A stretch of 64,000 nt of DNA, from contig WTXG01000001.1 of NCBI GenBank assembly GCA_022496185.1, positions 744,001-808,000 of the forward strand, read 5' to 3'. This document shows, one piece after another, positions 12,135-23,885 of this stretch; position 1 is the stretch's first letter, and each line of letters opens with the position of its first letter. This DNA is from Multifurca ochricompacta (Eukaryota > Basidiomycota > Agaricomycetes > Russulales > Russulaceae). The notes under the pieces are model-generated. The model was not told the DNA's origin. It was given only the letters and a program-made list of their open reading frames with translations, and did not search any database. The position numbers were made by a program, and so were the translations under genes.

Positions 12135-13121
12135 ATGCAAGCGATTAAGTGTAAGCTCATCAATCAACGCTGTAGTGTCGTGCAGCTAGCTCAATATTAA
12201 GTCCAGGCGTCGTTGTTGGAGATGGTGCCGTTGGAAAGGCAAGACGTTTTCGTTTACGCCCCCATCCCAAACCTAATCGCTTATCATCTGAAATAGACAT
12301 GCCTACTTATATCTTATACCACCAACGCCTTTCCGGTATGTCTATTTTAACCCTCCCCCACCACCACCTTACACTCACGTCGCAAACCACAAACCATAGG
12401 GCGAGTACATTCCAACAGGTAAGCCTGTCGAGCATCTGCATGAGTTGACGCCCCACTCACAGATACTTCCACTTAGTCTTCGACAATTATTCGGCCAATG
12501 TAATGGTGGATGGCAAAACAATTTCTCTTGGACTTTGGGATACTGCCGGTCAAGAGGATTACGACCGTCTTCGACCGCTGTCGTATCCTCAAACCGACGT
12601 CTTCCTGATCTGCTTTTCTCTTGTGAGTCCTCCCAGTTTCGAGAATGTCAAAACAAAGGTTCGGTTCTTCTGCCCACCCAGCAACTCTATAACTCATCTA
12701 TCATTCTTAGTGGTATCCTGAAATATCCCATCACGCGCCTCAAACGTCAGTGGTTCTTGTCGGCACTAAGCTAGACTTACGCGAGGATCCTGGCACTGTT
12801 GAAAAGCTTCGTGACCGGTATGTGCTTTCCGATGTCGGAGCGCAGCCATTCATAACGTTGTTTTTTTTATATAGTCGCATGGCGCCTATCCAATACACTC
12901 AAGGCGCTAGCATGGCAAAGGAAATTGGTGCTGTAAAGTATCTAGAGTGTTCTGCACTGACCCAAAAGGGCTTGAAGAACGTCTTTGACGAGGCGATCCG
13001 TGCCGTTTGTGCGTGCTTTAAGACTTCTGCGCCTTTACTTTATTCGACTTATTCCCCACCGTCAGTGAACCCCCCCAGGCCGAAGGAGAAGCCAAAGAGC
13101 AGCAAGTGCATTGTCGCATGA
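12135..13121 (+). CDS. RAC1: Rac-type Rho GTPase
   Basis: Small GTPase controlling polarised growth, actin and NADPH oxidase. Exons join to [20 protein letters not shown] (P-loop GDGAVGKT), [17 protein letters not shown] (switch I), [19 protein letters not shown] (switch II), [26 protein letters not shown] (TKLD) and [14 protein letters not shown] (SAL), close to human Rac1 throughout. The MQAIKC start and the NALTQ/SALTQ region favour Rac over Cdc42. The tail is [13 protein letters not shown]; the last residue is Ala, so farnesylation rather than geranylgeranylation is predicted by the usual CAAX rule. The intron after VGK has a GC donor (12239-12240). About 195 residues, no frame problem. 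Confidence 0.96.
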
Positions 13122-13913
13122 ACCGCTCCTACCTCTGGACTGCGCTTGAAACATATCATACCATTTACTTCCGTGCTCAAGGTTACGACTTTTATGGCCC
13201 TTTTGTTCATGACCTTTGTCGACCGCCCTCTACGCATAAATTGTGGTGGTCCGCCTTGCGTTGTTTTCTAGTTTTGATTTGGATCCCACGTTTTGTGGAT
13301 TTTTCTGGGTCACCTTGTTCTCCTTCGTGTTTAATAACAGATTTCGTTTCCTCATCAAATCTCATGGCCTGTGAGTTTTATGTGGGAGTGTGAGGTAGTG
13401 GGATTCAATTGAGAAAAAAATAAATATAATAAAAAAGGGGGGCGTGTAGAGGTGGTGCATACATTCACCCATCAATTCGTTCGTTCTGTTACGAGACCGA
13501 GGCACACACACGCACACAAACATATATACACCCTCACTCGCCCTCATCCTCATCCTCATCCTCGTACCCTCATCCTTGCCATTCTTTCTTTCATTCACTC
13601 ACTCACACTCTCTCACCACACTCCTTAACAATCAATTATCACATTTGACCTGACCGGCCGCTAATCATAATCCAACCCCTGGCTCATCATTTTTTTTTTC
13701 AAAATCAATCTATCGGTTACTGAACCTTTCCGGCTTCGTTCCTTATCTATCCCACAGTCCCCCCCTCCCCCCTACCGATCCAGCCCTTCTCATTTATGCT
13801 ATAAACATTCGTTAGAGACTTGAGAGAAGAGGATTTGGACTTCGCGATTGGGTTAGTCCATTAGTCATCTTTCTTTCACTCGCTCACCTACCTAGTATTT
13901 ATCCCCCCTAGTG
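13122..13913. other. Intergenic region RAC1 to membrane-protein gene
   Basis: Nearly 800 bp with no supported gene. The right part is CT/CA-rich: CA repeats near 13500-13520, CCTCAT repeats at about 13540-13577 and T or C runs. This is typical of fungal promoters with pyrimidine tracts before the start codon at 13914. Confidence 0.5.
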
Positions 13914-16900
13914 ATGTCTGAGCAGTTATCAAGTAGCCATGGTCCTTCTTCTTCCCGACATCGCCCCCATGCCTCACTCATTACCAGCGCATCCGGTGTT
14001 GCAGACAGCACCCTTAGCTTCAATACCTATGCCACTGGGATCACAGACGGGTCACTATGCCTTTCTCAATTCCCTCCTCCCCCTATGACAATTCCTGCTA
14101 GCCCAATCACCGAACGATTCCTTCCCTCTCCTGCGCGGAGCACTTTCACTATCACCGCTCCCGCTTCCGCCCATCCTATGACAGATTCTGCATTTCCTTC
14201 CCCCGCGCGGAGCACGTTTACTGTCACTGCCGCTTCGCTTGTCAGCTCCGTGAGTAGACCACCTGGCTCCATTGACCAACCAGAGCTCGTCGCCGAACAG
14301 GGCCTGCCCTCTCCTGCACAGAACACCTTCACCGTCACCTCACCGGCATCTACCAGTCCCCTACGCAGGCTCCCACCCCCGTTGTCCAACCGGTTCCTTC
14401 AGCAGTAATTCGCAAAATCAATGATGACAGCTTTCCCTCTGACCGGACGACCGAGCATCTACAACACTCGGACCCGCAGGCTAGATCGCCAACTCCCACT
14501 TCTATACTTGGGGCCGGTAAGTTGTCCCCCTACGATTGGCACGAAGGCTCCTCGATTATTTCTATGGACCCTGCCGAAGAGAGGATGCTGTCGACCTCTT
14601 TCATCACTGGGCTGCTTTCCTCGACTGCATCTACGAAAGCTCGTGGGGACGCTGTCGTTCCTCGGGGTCCTCGTCCTCTCCATCATACGGATTTGGGAAG
14701 CTTTGTGTCTGACATGTCCTATCCTCCGTCTTCGCGGTATCACGAGCCTGTCATTGGCTCGACTCGTTTTCCCCCAAGTTCGTATCCCTCTACGTTCCCA
14801 GGAGAGAGGCTTGATTCCCGTGTCAACGGCGAGAATGATACTATTATCTCATACGACGGGTATGCAGATATCGTTCAACACGGGTCTACTTTGACCAGAA
14901 AGGTTTCGGTTGTGGGCATGGCACCGGCAACACTCCGCCGCGTGTCCAGCACAAGCAGTGTGCCTGAGTCACTACATCCACGTAGCCAAGCCACTTACAG
15001 TAGCACCGCCCCCCTCAATCCTAATCCCCCTTCAGCACTTTCCCCCCCGTAGACGGAACACGACCTACAGATATACAACCGCTTGTCAATTCCCCCCCAC
15101 CTTTGACTCCAGCAACGCCCCTGAGTTCCGAATTTGGGGGTTCCAGTAAACTATCGGCCAAACGTCAACGGCGAGTATCTGCCCATTCGTCAAAGACAGT
15201 GAGGAGCCATGTTTCTTCTCTTATATCCTCTGCTGGCCAACGCACTGCTCGTGTGGCCCGGGCAACGATGGAGTGGATGCGAATCAAGCCACTGCCTCCT
15301 GTACCGACTATTCCGAACATCTCACTATATCATGAGCAGGAGCACCGAAGGATTGAAGGCGCAGTGCCCTTACCAGAGCTAGTAGAGCGCGCAGATCGTC
15401 TTACTGCTATGCTCGATTCAGGTCACCTACCCCATGATAGTATTGGTTCATTCTCCAAGCTTGGTCTGGAGAAGGACCCTCCTTTCGAAGCGCATGCAAG
15501 TGGGCTTAAATTAAGCTCGAGGGGTCGAAGGCGTCAGAGCATAGCCATATCCGGCGAATCGGAGCTCGCGGATCTAGGTAGCCCGTTGAAGTCCCAGACA
15601 CTCTTCAAGCGACCTCTCAGCCGGAATGGCAAGATCAGGCTTTTTGTCACGGCTTCCGTTCTGGCTTTACTGGTTCTCATCGCAATAGTTGTTGGCGTCA
15701 CCGTAGGACACAAGCATACACATGGATCAAGTTGTCCCACCAATCGTACTGGAGATACGTGTAGTCTGGGTATGTTGTGCGCATAGCTTATTCTGCACCT
15801 CGATTCGTTTAACAGCCAACATAGACTCGACGTGTGTCTGTATATCGTCTGACACGAGTCAGTGCAACCCTCTCGCGCAGAGTCTCATCAACCTTATTCC
15901 GGTTGTTAATGGCCAATTTAATGTCAACTTTACTCCGGCCGCTGTCGCGAATGCAATGTCATCATCTCAAAGTCTTGCTCTAAGCAGTGATTGTGCGGCA
16001 CAGGCACGAGTGGTAGACGTGTCCCCTGCACTTGATTCGCAGAGTGTCCCTAATCGGACAGAATGGGCACAGAGCGCGCTGCTTTGGAGTTTCGTGTTGT
16101 CTCAGAATACGTCATCGGTTGGAAAACTACGCGATTTTATCACAACGGCCAACTGGAAGCACCTTTCAGGAGATGGCCCTGTAACGGGCGAGTCATCCGG
16201 ATTTTCGACGACACAGCTAGGCTATACGTTCGACTTCGCGGCTCAGACGATTTCTGAACCTGGGATTTCGTTCATCTCGGATGGGCAGCCATCGCGTTCC
16301 CAGCTCGCAGAGGTAAGCAGCACGGCTCGCACCACCTTGGATCGAATGTACACGTTTGCCTCTGGTACGCAACTATTAAGGGATCTGTGTCTGATGGCAG
16401 CGCTGACACTTGACCGTGATTACACCAGCGTCATCTACACTTCGGTCAACGGCGATGGCTCATTATTGGCAATCAGTTCTCCGACAAGATCCGAATAATT
16501 TCCACTCATTCGTATCACTGCTGATATCCTCGCCAATTCTCATCCCTTTTGATGCCAACTGGACGACTGGGAGCACGTCGATCTCCTCTTTGCTGACCAA
16601 TTCCACAAGTGTTTCCTTCCCCCCACCGCTCTCATGCTACCCAGGTCTTACGCAATCTCAACTTCAGCTGATCACGAACCTCGAGACCTATGTCTTTGGA
16701 TTGTCGTCTCCCACAGCGCAAGGAGATTTTAATAGTTCGTGCTACGTGGACCGGCCGGTTTATGGTGTACTTGATGTCCTCCATCTACGCCTCCCATTCA
16801 AGGATTCGCGGACAGGCGCTGCCAAGCAGGCGGCTATTCTTTCGCGTGACGCGACTTCCCGCGTAGTCGTCTATAACGGTGAAGTGCTCAGCAGCTTGCC

Positions 16901-17435
16901 CAATCTCAATCTGTCCTCTATCCCCACGACTGATCCCCGCCGGTTTGGTACGCTGAATCATATCAACCATGTTCTGTTGGACTTTTTCGAATCTATACCC
17001 GACATCAACGTCGCCTCCCAATTTGTGGACTACGTCCTGTCTTCTCCGGTGACCCCACCATCAAATGATACCCTTTTGGGAAAGTCTTTGGACACCATAC
17101 CCACGTTAGAAGTTGCGGCCTTCGGGTCGGTCACGCCTCCCGACATCAAAGGGGTTGTGTCGTCATTCACGACACCGTTGGGCGAACTCTTCTTCGGTAC
17201 CGACCAATCGCGTGCAGTACGAGATTGGGCGATCATGGCCACGCAAACAAGCGTCACATGGTCAGAGTTTGCCAATTCGCCGGAGATTGTAAACGACAAC
17301 TCATTGACGGACAACGCTTTCAACGCAGTGTGGAACCCCGCATTTCTATATTTTCATTCCTCATCGAACGCTACGGTTAATGTTGGGAACATCACTGCGG
17401 GGTTTGCCGCTGTAAATAAGTTCACGGATACATGA
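13914..17435 (+). CDS. Type II membrane protein, Ser/Pro-rich cytosolic tail
   Basis: Not recognised as a named family. Order: start MSEQLSSSHGPSSSRHRPH; three imperfect copies of PSPA[R/Q][S/N]TFT[V/I]T within residues ~60-145; more Ser/Pro-rich sequence; a basic juxtamembrane KRPLSRNGKIR; one hydrophobic helix LFVTASVLALLVLIAIVVGV near 15640; then a lumenal/extracellular part of ~540 residues starting with a Cys-rich stretch (SSCPTNRT, TCVCISSDTSQCNP) and carrying several N-glycosylation sequons. No enzyme motif seen. Introns at about 15768 and 16366. Two sites need one additional base to stay in frame: the C-run at 14358-14361 (otherwise a stop at 14408) and the C-run at 15026-15030 (otherwise a stop at about 15050). 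Both frames on either side are clearly coding. Confidence 0.75.
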
Positions 17436-17915
17436 TAAAAGGGCTGTTGGCTGCTGGCTGCTGTATACGTTATTCATTCAAATATTATTGTTATTAATTT
17501 ATTAACTATAACCATATTTCACTGGGCGCGCTCGATCTACCGGCTCTACCGGAAGAATAAGGAACCTGGACCGACCTGAATTTAAATCACATTCCGATAT
17601 TAACCGTGTACCATGTTACCGTGTACCTATCCGGAGGAGCTGTAGCTGTACATTTCGATGCGACGGGCGACGAGATGAGTAAAAATAAATAAAAATAATA
17701 ATAATAAAAATAATAATAAAATAATAATAAAAATACGTAAGCGGTTGGGTCGCCTTCGAGGGTCGGGTCGAGAGCGAGCTCGCTCTCTTCTCTAACCTCT
17801 AACACCCAAAGCCTAAAGAGTAATAGTTAGAGGTGCTCCCCCGTAGAGCTCAACAAAGACGTCAAATTCGCGTTCAAGACACTACTTCCCTTGCTCCCAC
17901 TACCCGGCGCTTATC
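17436..17915. other. Intergenic region with A/T-only tract
   Basis: Contains an almost pure AATAA/AATAATA tract at 17681-17735 and otherwise nothing recognisable. The right end is the promoter of Zn2Cys6 regulator 1. Confidence 0.5.
17681..17735. repeat. AAT-type microsatellite, impure
   Basis: Interrupted ATA/AATA repeat of about 55 nt made only of A and T. Confidence 0.8.
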
Positions 17916-20901
17916 ATGCCCAAGATACCAACCGCAAAACAGGACTCGGCCTCAACCTCGGGCCCGATGGGCTCGGCCGGTCACCCGAATGTGCTGAAGA
18001 GAAACCAAGTACGTCTTCGGTCGGCCTTCCTCAATTTTCACGACGCCGCTTTGGCCTTAACATTGATCTTTTGTAGGCTTGCCATCAATGCCGTAGACGC
18101 AAACTCGTAGGCCTTTCTTTTTGTTTTTCCAGTTGATGTGAATGTGAACATCACATCAAAAACGTTTTGTAGAAATGGTAACCTTTCTTCTCGTTCTCGA
18201 TTTATGATACCCTTCTCATCAATTTAAAGTGACGCACAAAGACCTTGTTCAACTTGTGTCAGATCACACGCTCACGCACTTTCGCATACCCCAGCTGGGG
18301 TTGTTCTTCCCGAGCGTCCTGAATGTACCTTTGATGAAGGTAGTATTTCATTTTGAAACTAGCAATTTTAAACCAAACCCAAACCGATTAAGTGCCAGGC
18401 TCAGCTGGAGCGCAAGAAGCGCCAAAGAATCGCTATGAAAAGTTGGAGAACAGAATCAGTTCGTCCCTATTCAATCTCCTCCTTCATAACCTCTTAACTT
18501 CTATTAAGATGAACTTGAAGCGATGCTCAAAGATCAGAGCTCGCCCGGTGCCAGCAAGTCTTCTCAATCAAGTCTTTCCCCTCCACCGGCACATTCTCCC
18601 ACTCTTCAGGCCTACTCCGGCGCTACTATATCCACTCCTCCTTCTGCTTTCCATAGTCCCAACCTTGGAGTCCCACAAACCTACCAACCCTCCTCGGTCA
18701 ACGTCAACTTTACCGGTCTCTCTGCATCTCCAAAGAGCTTCATTTCTTCTGTAGAGAACCACCCAGAACTCGTAGCCATTCCTACCGCTGCTTCGGAAGT
18801 TCAAAGCGCTGCTGCTTCGTTTCTTTCCCCGGGCCTTGGTTATGATGTCTTTTGGCCGGGTTGGCCGCGGGATCTCCCGTCACCTGGTCTCGTCCGTCAT
18901 CTGTAAAGCTATCTTCGATTGAGCCCCCCTTCCCCTCCCCTGTGTTCTTTTTTCTACTGTTTGGTGTTCTCAACTGACCGCCCCAATCCAGCGTCGAGGC
19001 CTTTTTTGGGTTTCACCCGCACGCGGGCAGGCTATTCCACGTGTCGACTTTCGTGTCTGCATTGAACTTACCGCCAACACATCCCAATTTCCCATCGCGA
19101 GCTCTTTTACACGCAATCTGCGCAGTTGGGAGCCTTTATACCATGGCTGTTTTTCCAACCCCACCACCCGATAAATCTATGGCGGCGGGTAGGTCTGAAG
19201 GTGCCGGCATCAGAGGTGAATCTTTCAATCACAGCCCTCTGCCAGATGAAATTTTCGGCAATCGGTACAAGCAGAAGGATCATATCGACTCTTTTGCGGA
19301 AAAGCATGCCAAACTGGCCAGACAGACCGCAGAAGAGCAGCTCTGGGCTGGTAAGAAGCTTATTGAATGCGTACAGGGTAAGCTATTTCTCGTTTTCTAC
19401 GAGATGGCGGACGGTAACCCGGGATTGGAGCCCTACTTATCATTACTTGGTGGTACTGGTGCAATGCAAGGTATGTCGGCGGTTCTCTTTCAATAACCCT
19501 TGTCCTCATCAATTGAAAATTCAGATGGGTGGAAGTAGGAGTATTCATTTACTCTTCGTCTCGTTCTCAACTAATCAAGACGGTTGACTAGGCTTTTATG
19601 ACCATAGCCCAAGCGATACGGGCCTCGATTCCTCTTGGGCTCAATGTTAGCTCACCGTTCTTCCCTATTTCGGACTCACTCAGAGCCCCCTCTCTTATTC
19701 CTCCCCCCGGAGACGTTGTCGATGATGAAGTTCGTAGAAACACGTTCTGGTTGTTGTATGCCATGGAACGTATGGGCGGTTGCAGCAATGGGTGGGCCCA
19801 GAGTCTCGACGATCAAGATGTCTCACAATTACTTCCCATGAAGGGCCTCAACTTTGATCTCGGGGTGAGCATGGTCCAGCCATACCGTCCATATACTTTC
19901 CTCTTCACGGAAGGTCCATAGGCTTTGTGGTCCGGGAGTGAGCGACAACATGCCTTGGGGAATGATATCCTTCTTCTCCATCCTGAAGACCAAGTCGACT
20001 CATTCAGTTTGTATGTCAAGGGGAGCATACTACTGTCGCGGGTCAAGGCCTACAATTTGCGCTTCCGTGCTAAACGTTTCACTGGGGACCCTGCATGTGC
20101 TTATGCTTCCTCGTACGCGGAAGTATGGGAGAAGGATAGTGACGAAGCTCGAGATGGGGCTGCTGATCCACGACGAACTTCCGGCTTCATCGAAATTGAT
20201 CATATCGCTTCGATGTTCAGACAAAGCTTCCCACATCAATTGCGCAACCCTATTCGTGATGGAAGTGTCGACTCGCACCTTTATACAGCCTGCCTTATGC
20301 CTCACCTGTGCGTGAACTGCGCTTTCGTCTCGATGTATCGAATTGATTTGAACTTGTGCTTTAGCGCCGTCATCCTACTGCACGATCCTCATGCCCATGT
20401 CTATAGTCCTGGTTGCGTGTCCGCTTTCAAATTTTAGAGGCTTCTCGGGGCGTCCTTGATTTGATCTATGCTATACGCTCTACAAGCTTCGACGTTACTT
20501 TACTCGATTTTTTCTGCGCTGTACGAAAGTTTAAATTTTTTTTTTGGGAGCTCTTATTTTTGGATTGATGTACAACTTGACAGTTCTGCTGGTTCATGGC
20601 CGGTCGGGTATTGGTGCGCTTTTGGCAAGCCGCACAGGAGGCAAACTCAGACGAGCAGACTTTGACTCTGCGTGCAGAAGTTGAGTACATCATGTAAGTG
20701 CTGTTTCCTCGAGATAGGCCCGACCCCTCATTTTCGAATCATAAGCGCCGCTCTTGCCAAACTCGGAGAACGCGTCCCCCTTGCCCGTCAGTCCTCTCTT
20801 GACCTCAATGCTTCTGTACTCTAACCTTCCTAACCGCAGATCGGTACTTCCTGATGTTAAATGAAGTGTCTGCTAAGACATGTGGCGTAAACCCCCTTTA
20901 G
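17916..20901 (+). CDS. Zn2Cys6 transcription factor 1 (fungal_trans type)
   Basis: Fungal zinc-cluster regulator. Start MPKIPTAKQDSAS; then ACHQCRRRKLKCDAQRPCST with the last Cys far away at PECTFDE; then a short coiled coil KNRYEKLENRINELEAMLKD. The middle homology region follows: VEAFFGFHPHAGRLFHVSTF, LLHAICAVGSLYTMA, LLIITWWYWCNARWVEVGVF, AIRASIPLGLN, DDEVRRNTFWLLYAMERM, WAQSLDDQDVSQLLP. The C-terminal part ends HRYFLMLNEVSAKTCGVNPL. A 5-nt microexon encodes K and part of C of the zinc cluster. At 20429-20431 (AAA) one base appears missing: with it, the spacing between HDP and EASRGVLDL is 16 residues, exactly as in the paralogue at 26427-29247. Without it there is a stop at 20436-20438. 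Target genes unknown. Confidence 0.85.
18107..18177 (+). other. Intron hairpin and 5-nt microexon of Zn2Cys6 regulator 1
   Basis: Intron 18107-18172 ends in TTTTGTAG, then exon AAATG (18173-18177), then donor GTAACC. The exon completes K-L-K-C-D of the zinc cluster. The intron holds a perfect 9-bp inverted repeat (18133-18141 with 18151-18159, loop 9 nt) that could bring the microexon acceptor closer to the donor. Confidence 0.7.
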
Positions 20902-21213
20902 CACAGTGAGGGTGGAGTGATGGATGCAAGAGGCGCATCTGGCACCGGCACCTTTCGCCAGTTTTGCTGGACTCTTCTGCTTATTTATTTACGTTTCATT
21001 CATATAGTTGCGTCTGTAAAGGATCTCTTTCTTTTAAATGTCGTTTGTAATTGTGTACTATACGTACGGGATTTAGTGAAGCGTATCGTCTTCCAAGGAA
21101 ACGTCGTGCTTGCAACCAACAACCAACAAAGCAGCCAGGAAAAACCGGATGACCTGTCGCCCTAGCCATTGTCACGACGAAACCTAGACTCCAATTTAAC
21201 TGCCGAGTGGATT
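20902..21213. other. Intergenic region before PHA2
   Basis: Just over 300 bp. Nothing recognised besides the 3' flank of regulator 1 and the PHA2 promoter. Confidence 0.5.
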
Positions 21214-22446
21214 ATGCTCAGACCCAGCCCAAACCATGACAACGAGCCTAAGAGTCAGAGCCACCCGGTCCTCACCTTCCTTGGACCGGCAGGTACTTAT
21301 TCACACCAGGTCCGCCTTATATGGCTCTCGAGTTCACAAGCCACGTCCTTGAGCTGTCTTTTACAGGCTGCATATGATAGGTTCGCTGAGGCTGTGCATT
21401 ACCGTACCGGGAATACAATTTCAGGTCTGTGCTGATCTCGCTCAATGGCAATGGATACCTGCTAGATTGACAGCCAGAGCAGATGTCTTTCACAGCGTCA
21501 GCCCCACGGTGCAATTGGCGCTATTGCCACAGGAGAATAGTATCTTTGGGGTCGTGACGGAAACTTACGATTTATTGCGTTCCTCCGATGTTGGAGAGAG
21601 AAATGGATCCGAGGTGCGGTAACGCTCTCGATCCAGCACTGTCTTGTCGTTCAACGAGGAAAGACACTACGAGACATCAAAAAAGTTCTCAGCCATGAGC
21701 AGGTTGGTTGTGATCTATCTCCCATTGAGTTTGAGTTGTTGCTGCTGCCGCCGCCGTGGTCTGACATGATCACACTATTTCCAGGCCTTGGGACAGTGTA
21801 AACAATTCATCGCGACGCATCTTCCTGCGGCACGACTGGTTAGTGTGGCATCCACGGCTGCCGCTGCTCAAATCGTCTCAACGCAGTCGGATGCGGCCGA
21901 CTGTGCAGCGATCTGCTCGAAGGTTTGTCTCCAACTGTTTGCTGACTTGGAAATATTACACGAAGGTATTCAAAACGAGCAACGTGAGTCGAATCCGTTT
22001 ACAACACGGGGCTTTCTAAAGCAGGGTCTTCCAAAGAAAATTCCACTCGGTTTTATATTCTCTCAAACCATCCCTCGTTACCCTTACCGAATACACCATA
22101 TGATGGACACGGGAAAGGAAACGCCCTGATCCGTCTAGGCGTGCACAAGTCAGAAACGAGGACGCCGCAAAGCTCGCCTGTAGCAGTCACGGACCTATTG
22201 GCTGCACTTGGTCTACCTGCTGTACGTATTGACCGACGACCATCAGCCCAACACGAACTATTCAGTAGCGTGTACTTTGTTGAAGTAGCGGACGACGAAA
22301 GGTCGGATGACTTCCAGTCCTCATCCTCACATTATAGTAGCAAAGATGGTGTCATCAAACCGTCATCGTGGAAGGAAAGAATTGTCGATTCAATAGCGCG
22401 CGTGGCTGAGAGGGGGGGACGTGCAGATTTATTGGGGATCTGGTGA
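21214..22446 (+). CDS. PHA2: Prephenate dehydratase
   Basis: Decarboxylates and dehydrates prephenate to phenylpyruvate, the last step before phenylalanine transamination. Start at 21214 (MLRPSPNHDNEPKSQ) followed by VLTFLGPAGTYSHQAAYDRF, LALLPQENSIFGVVTETYDL, WIRGAVTLSIQHCLVVQRGK, VLSHEQALGQCKQF and the STAAAAQIV segment. The C-terminal ACT-type regulatory half begins at ALIRLGVHKSE and contains LGLPAVRIDRRPS. After DVGER the frame breaks at AAA 21601-21603; one further A restores D-V-G-E-R-K-W-I-R-G. Without it translation stops at 21620-21622 before the second half of the catalytic domain. Confidence 0.9.
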
Positions 22447-22648
22447 CTGTTTTACACTCAATATATGATTGGATTGATGAAGAGTCTACATCTACTACAT
22501 GACTACATGACTACAGCCCCCATATGCATGGGAACATTGTGTGACTTTGGCTGACTAAGCTTTATTACTAATTACTACTACTACTTGGCCTACACACAAT
22601 TCCTCCAACTCTTCAGTCGTTGTCAACAACTCGACTCGAATTTGAACA

Positions 22649-23781
22649 ATGGCCAACCCTTTGGTGGGACCGTCTGCACTGAGAGATCTCATTAACCCTC
22701 AATTTCACCAAAATAATTTTCCAGAAGAGATTTATATCAAGAATGAGCTTGGCATAAGGCTCGACAAAGGCACGTCTCATCACATACAATTGCCTCTTCA
22801 ACTTGTCATCAATGACATTTGTCTCTTCTCTTGTAGATGATCAGATATGCCGTTTGAATCTAACACCCGCTGGGTGTCCGCTTGGTCCCCTTCACTGTCA
22901 TCTACGTCATACGTCCCATCTACATTGAATTTTCAACCACCGAAACAACTGCCAACCCATCCTCGAGATAGAGAGCGACTTGCTACTGTCTGCAAGCATT
23001 GGCTCAGGGGCCTTTGTAAGAAAGGGGATGCTTGTGAATTTCTCCATGAGTATAACCTCAGACGCATGCCAGAGTGTTGGTGGTTTGCTAAATATGGATA
23101 TTGCTCTGCTGGTGATGAGTGCTTGTATGCACACCCAAAGGAGCGAAAGGTTGAATGCCCAGACTACAACCGGGGATTTTGCAAGCTTGGTACTTCTATT
23201 ACACCCTACTCGGAGAGTTGCCACTAACATTTTGCAGGTCCTGCATGCCCACGCAAACACGTTCGGCGCGTCGCATGTCAGTTGTACCTCACGGGTTACT
23301 GCCCTCTAGGTCCTGATTGCCCCAAGGGCCAGTAAGTGAACTCTTAATCCCACGATATCAGCAATTTGTGCGTATACTCACACGCGTGATTTGTAGTCCA
23401 AAACCATCGCTTCCCCCTCCAAAAGCGTATGAACCACCTGAACCACCGTCGCAGCGAGAGCTAGGCCCTCCGCCGCCAGGTTATGGTCGATACGCCGACT
23501 TTGACAGAGGTGCCCCCGGTGGTGCCCCACTTCACGGTCTTGGGCAACCAGGTCCACGCCGAAATCTTGAGGAGGTACTATGTTTCAAGGTATGTCACGC
23601 TTGTCCGTGGTGGAAACGATCTTAAGAGAGTAAACATTATTCATTATAGTGTGGTGAGAAAGGACATTACGCCAATCACTGCAGGAATCGAAACGTTCCA
23701 GGAAATCGGGGTGGGATTGAGAGGAGGCGTTATAATGGCAATGGCAATGGTAACGGTAATGATAACGGCGACGATTATTAG
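22649..23781 (+). CDS. YTH1: CPSF30/Yth1-type mRNA 3'-end processing zinc-finger protein
   Basis: CCCH zinc-finger subunit of the cleavage and polyadenylation factor; binds the AAUAAA region. Start [19 protein letters not shown]. Fingers: [79 protein letters not shown] and [20 protein letters not shown] proline-rich linker then leads to a CCHC knuckle [14 protein letters not shown], as in metazoan CPSF4, and an Asn/Gly tail. The first intron uses a GC donor (22770-22771). The C-run at 22915-22917 lacks one base needed to connect finger 1 with the conserved linker [20 protein letters not shown]. Confidence 0.9.
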
Positions 23782-23885
23782 AATTATTTTAATAATATTA
23801 ATTGTATATGATATGTACTGTTCTTACCTTCTTTTCTTTCTAACGACGCCATCATCATCATTATCATCCATCATCCATCATCATT

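Noticed and set aside
20406..20437. A 26- or 32-nt intron in Zn2Cys6 regulator 1
   Set aside because: Frame-compatible but shorter than introns elsewhere in the window, and the paralogue shows that the skipped residues should be present.
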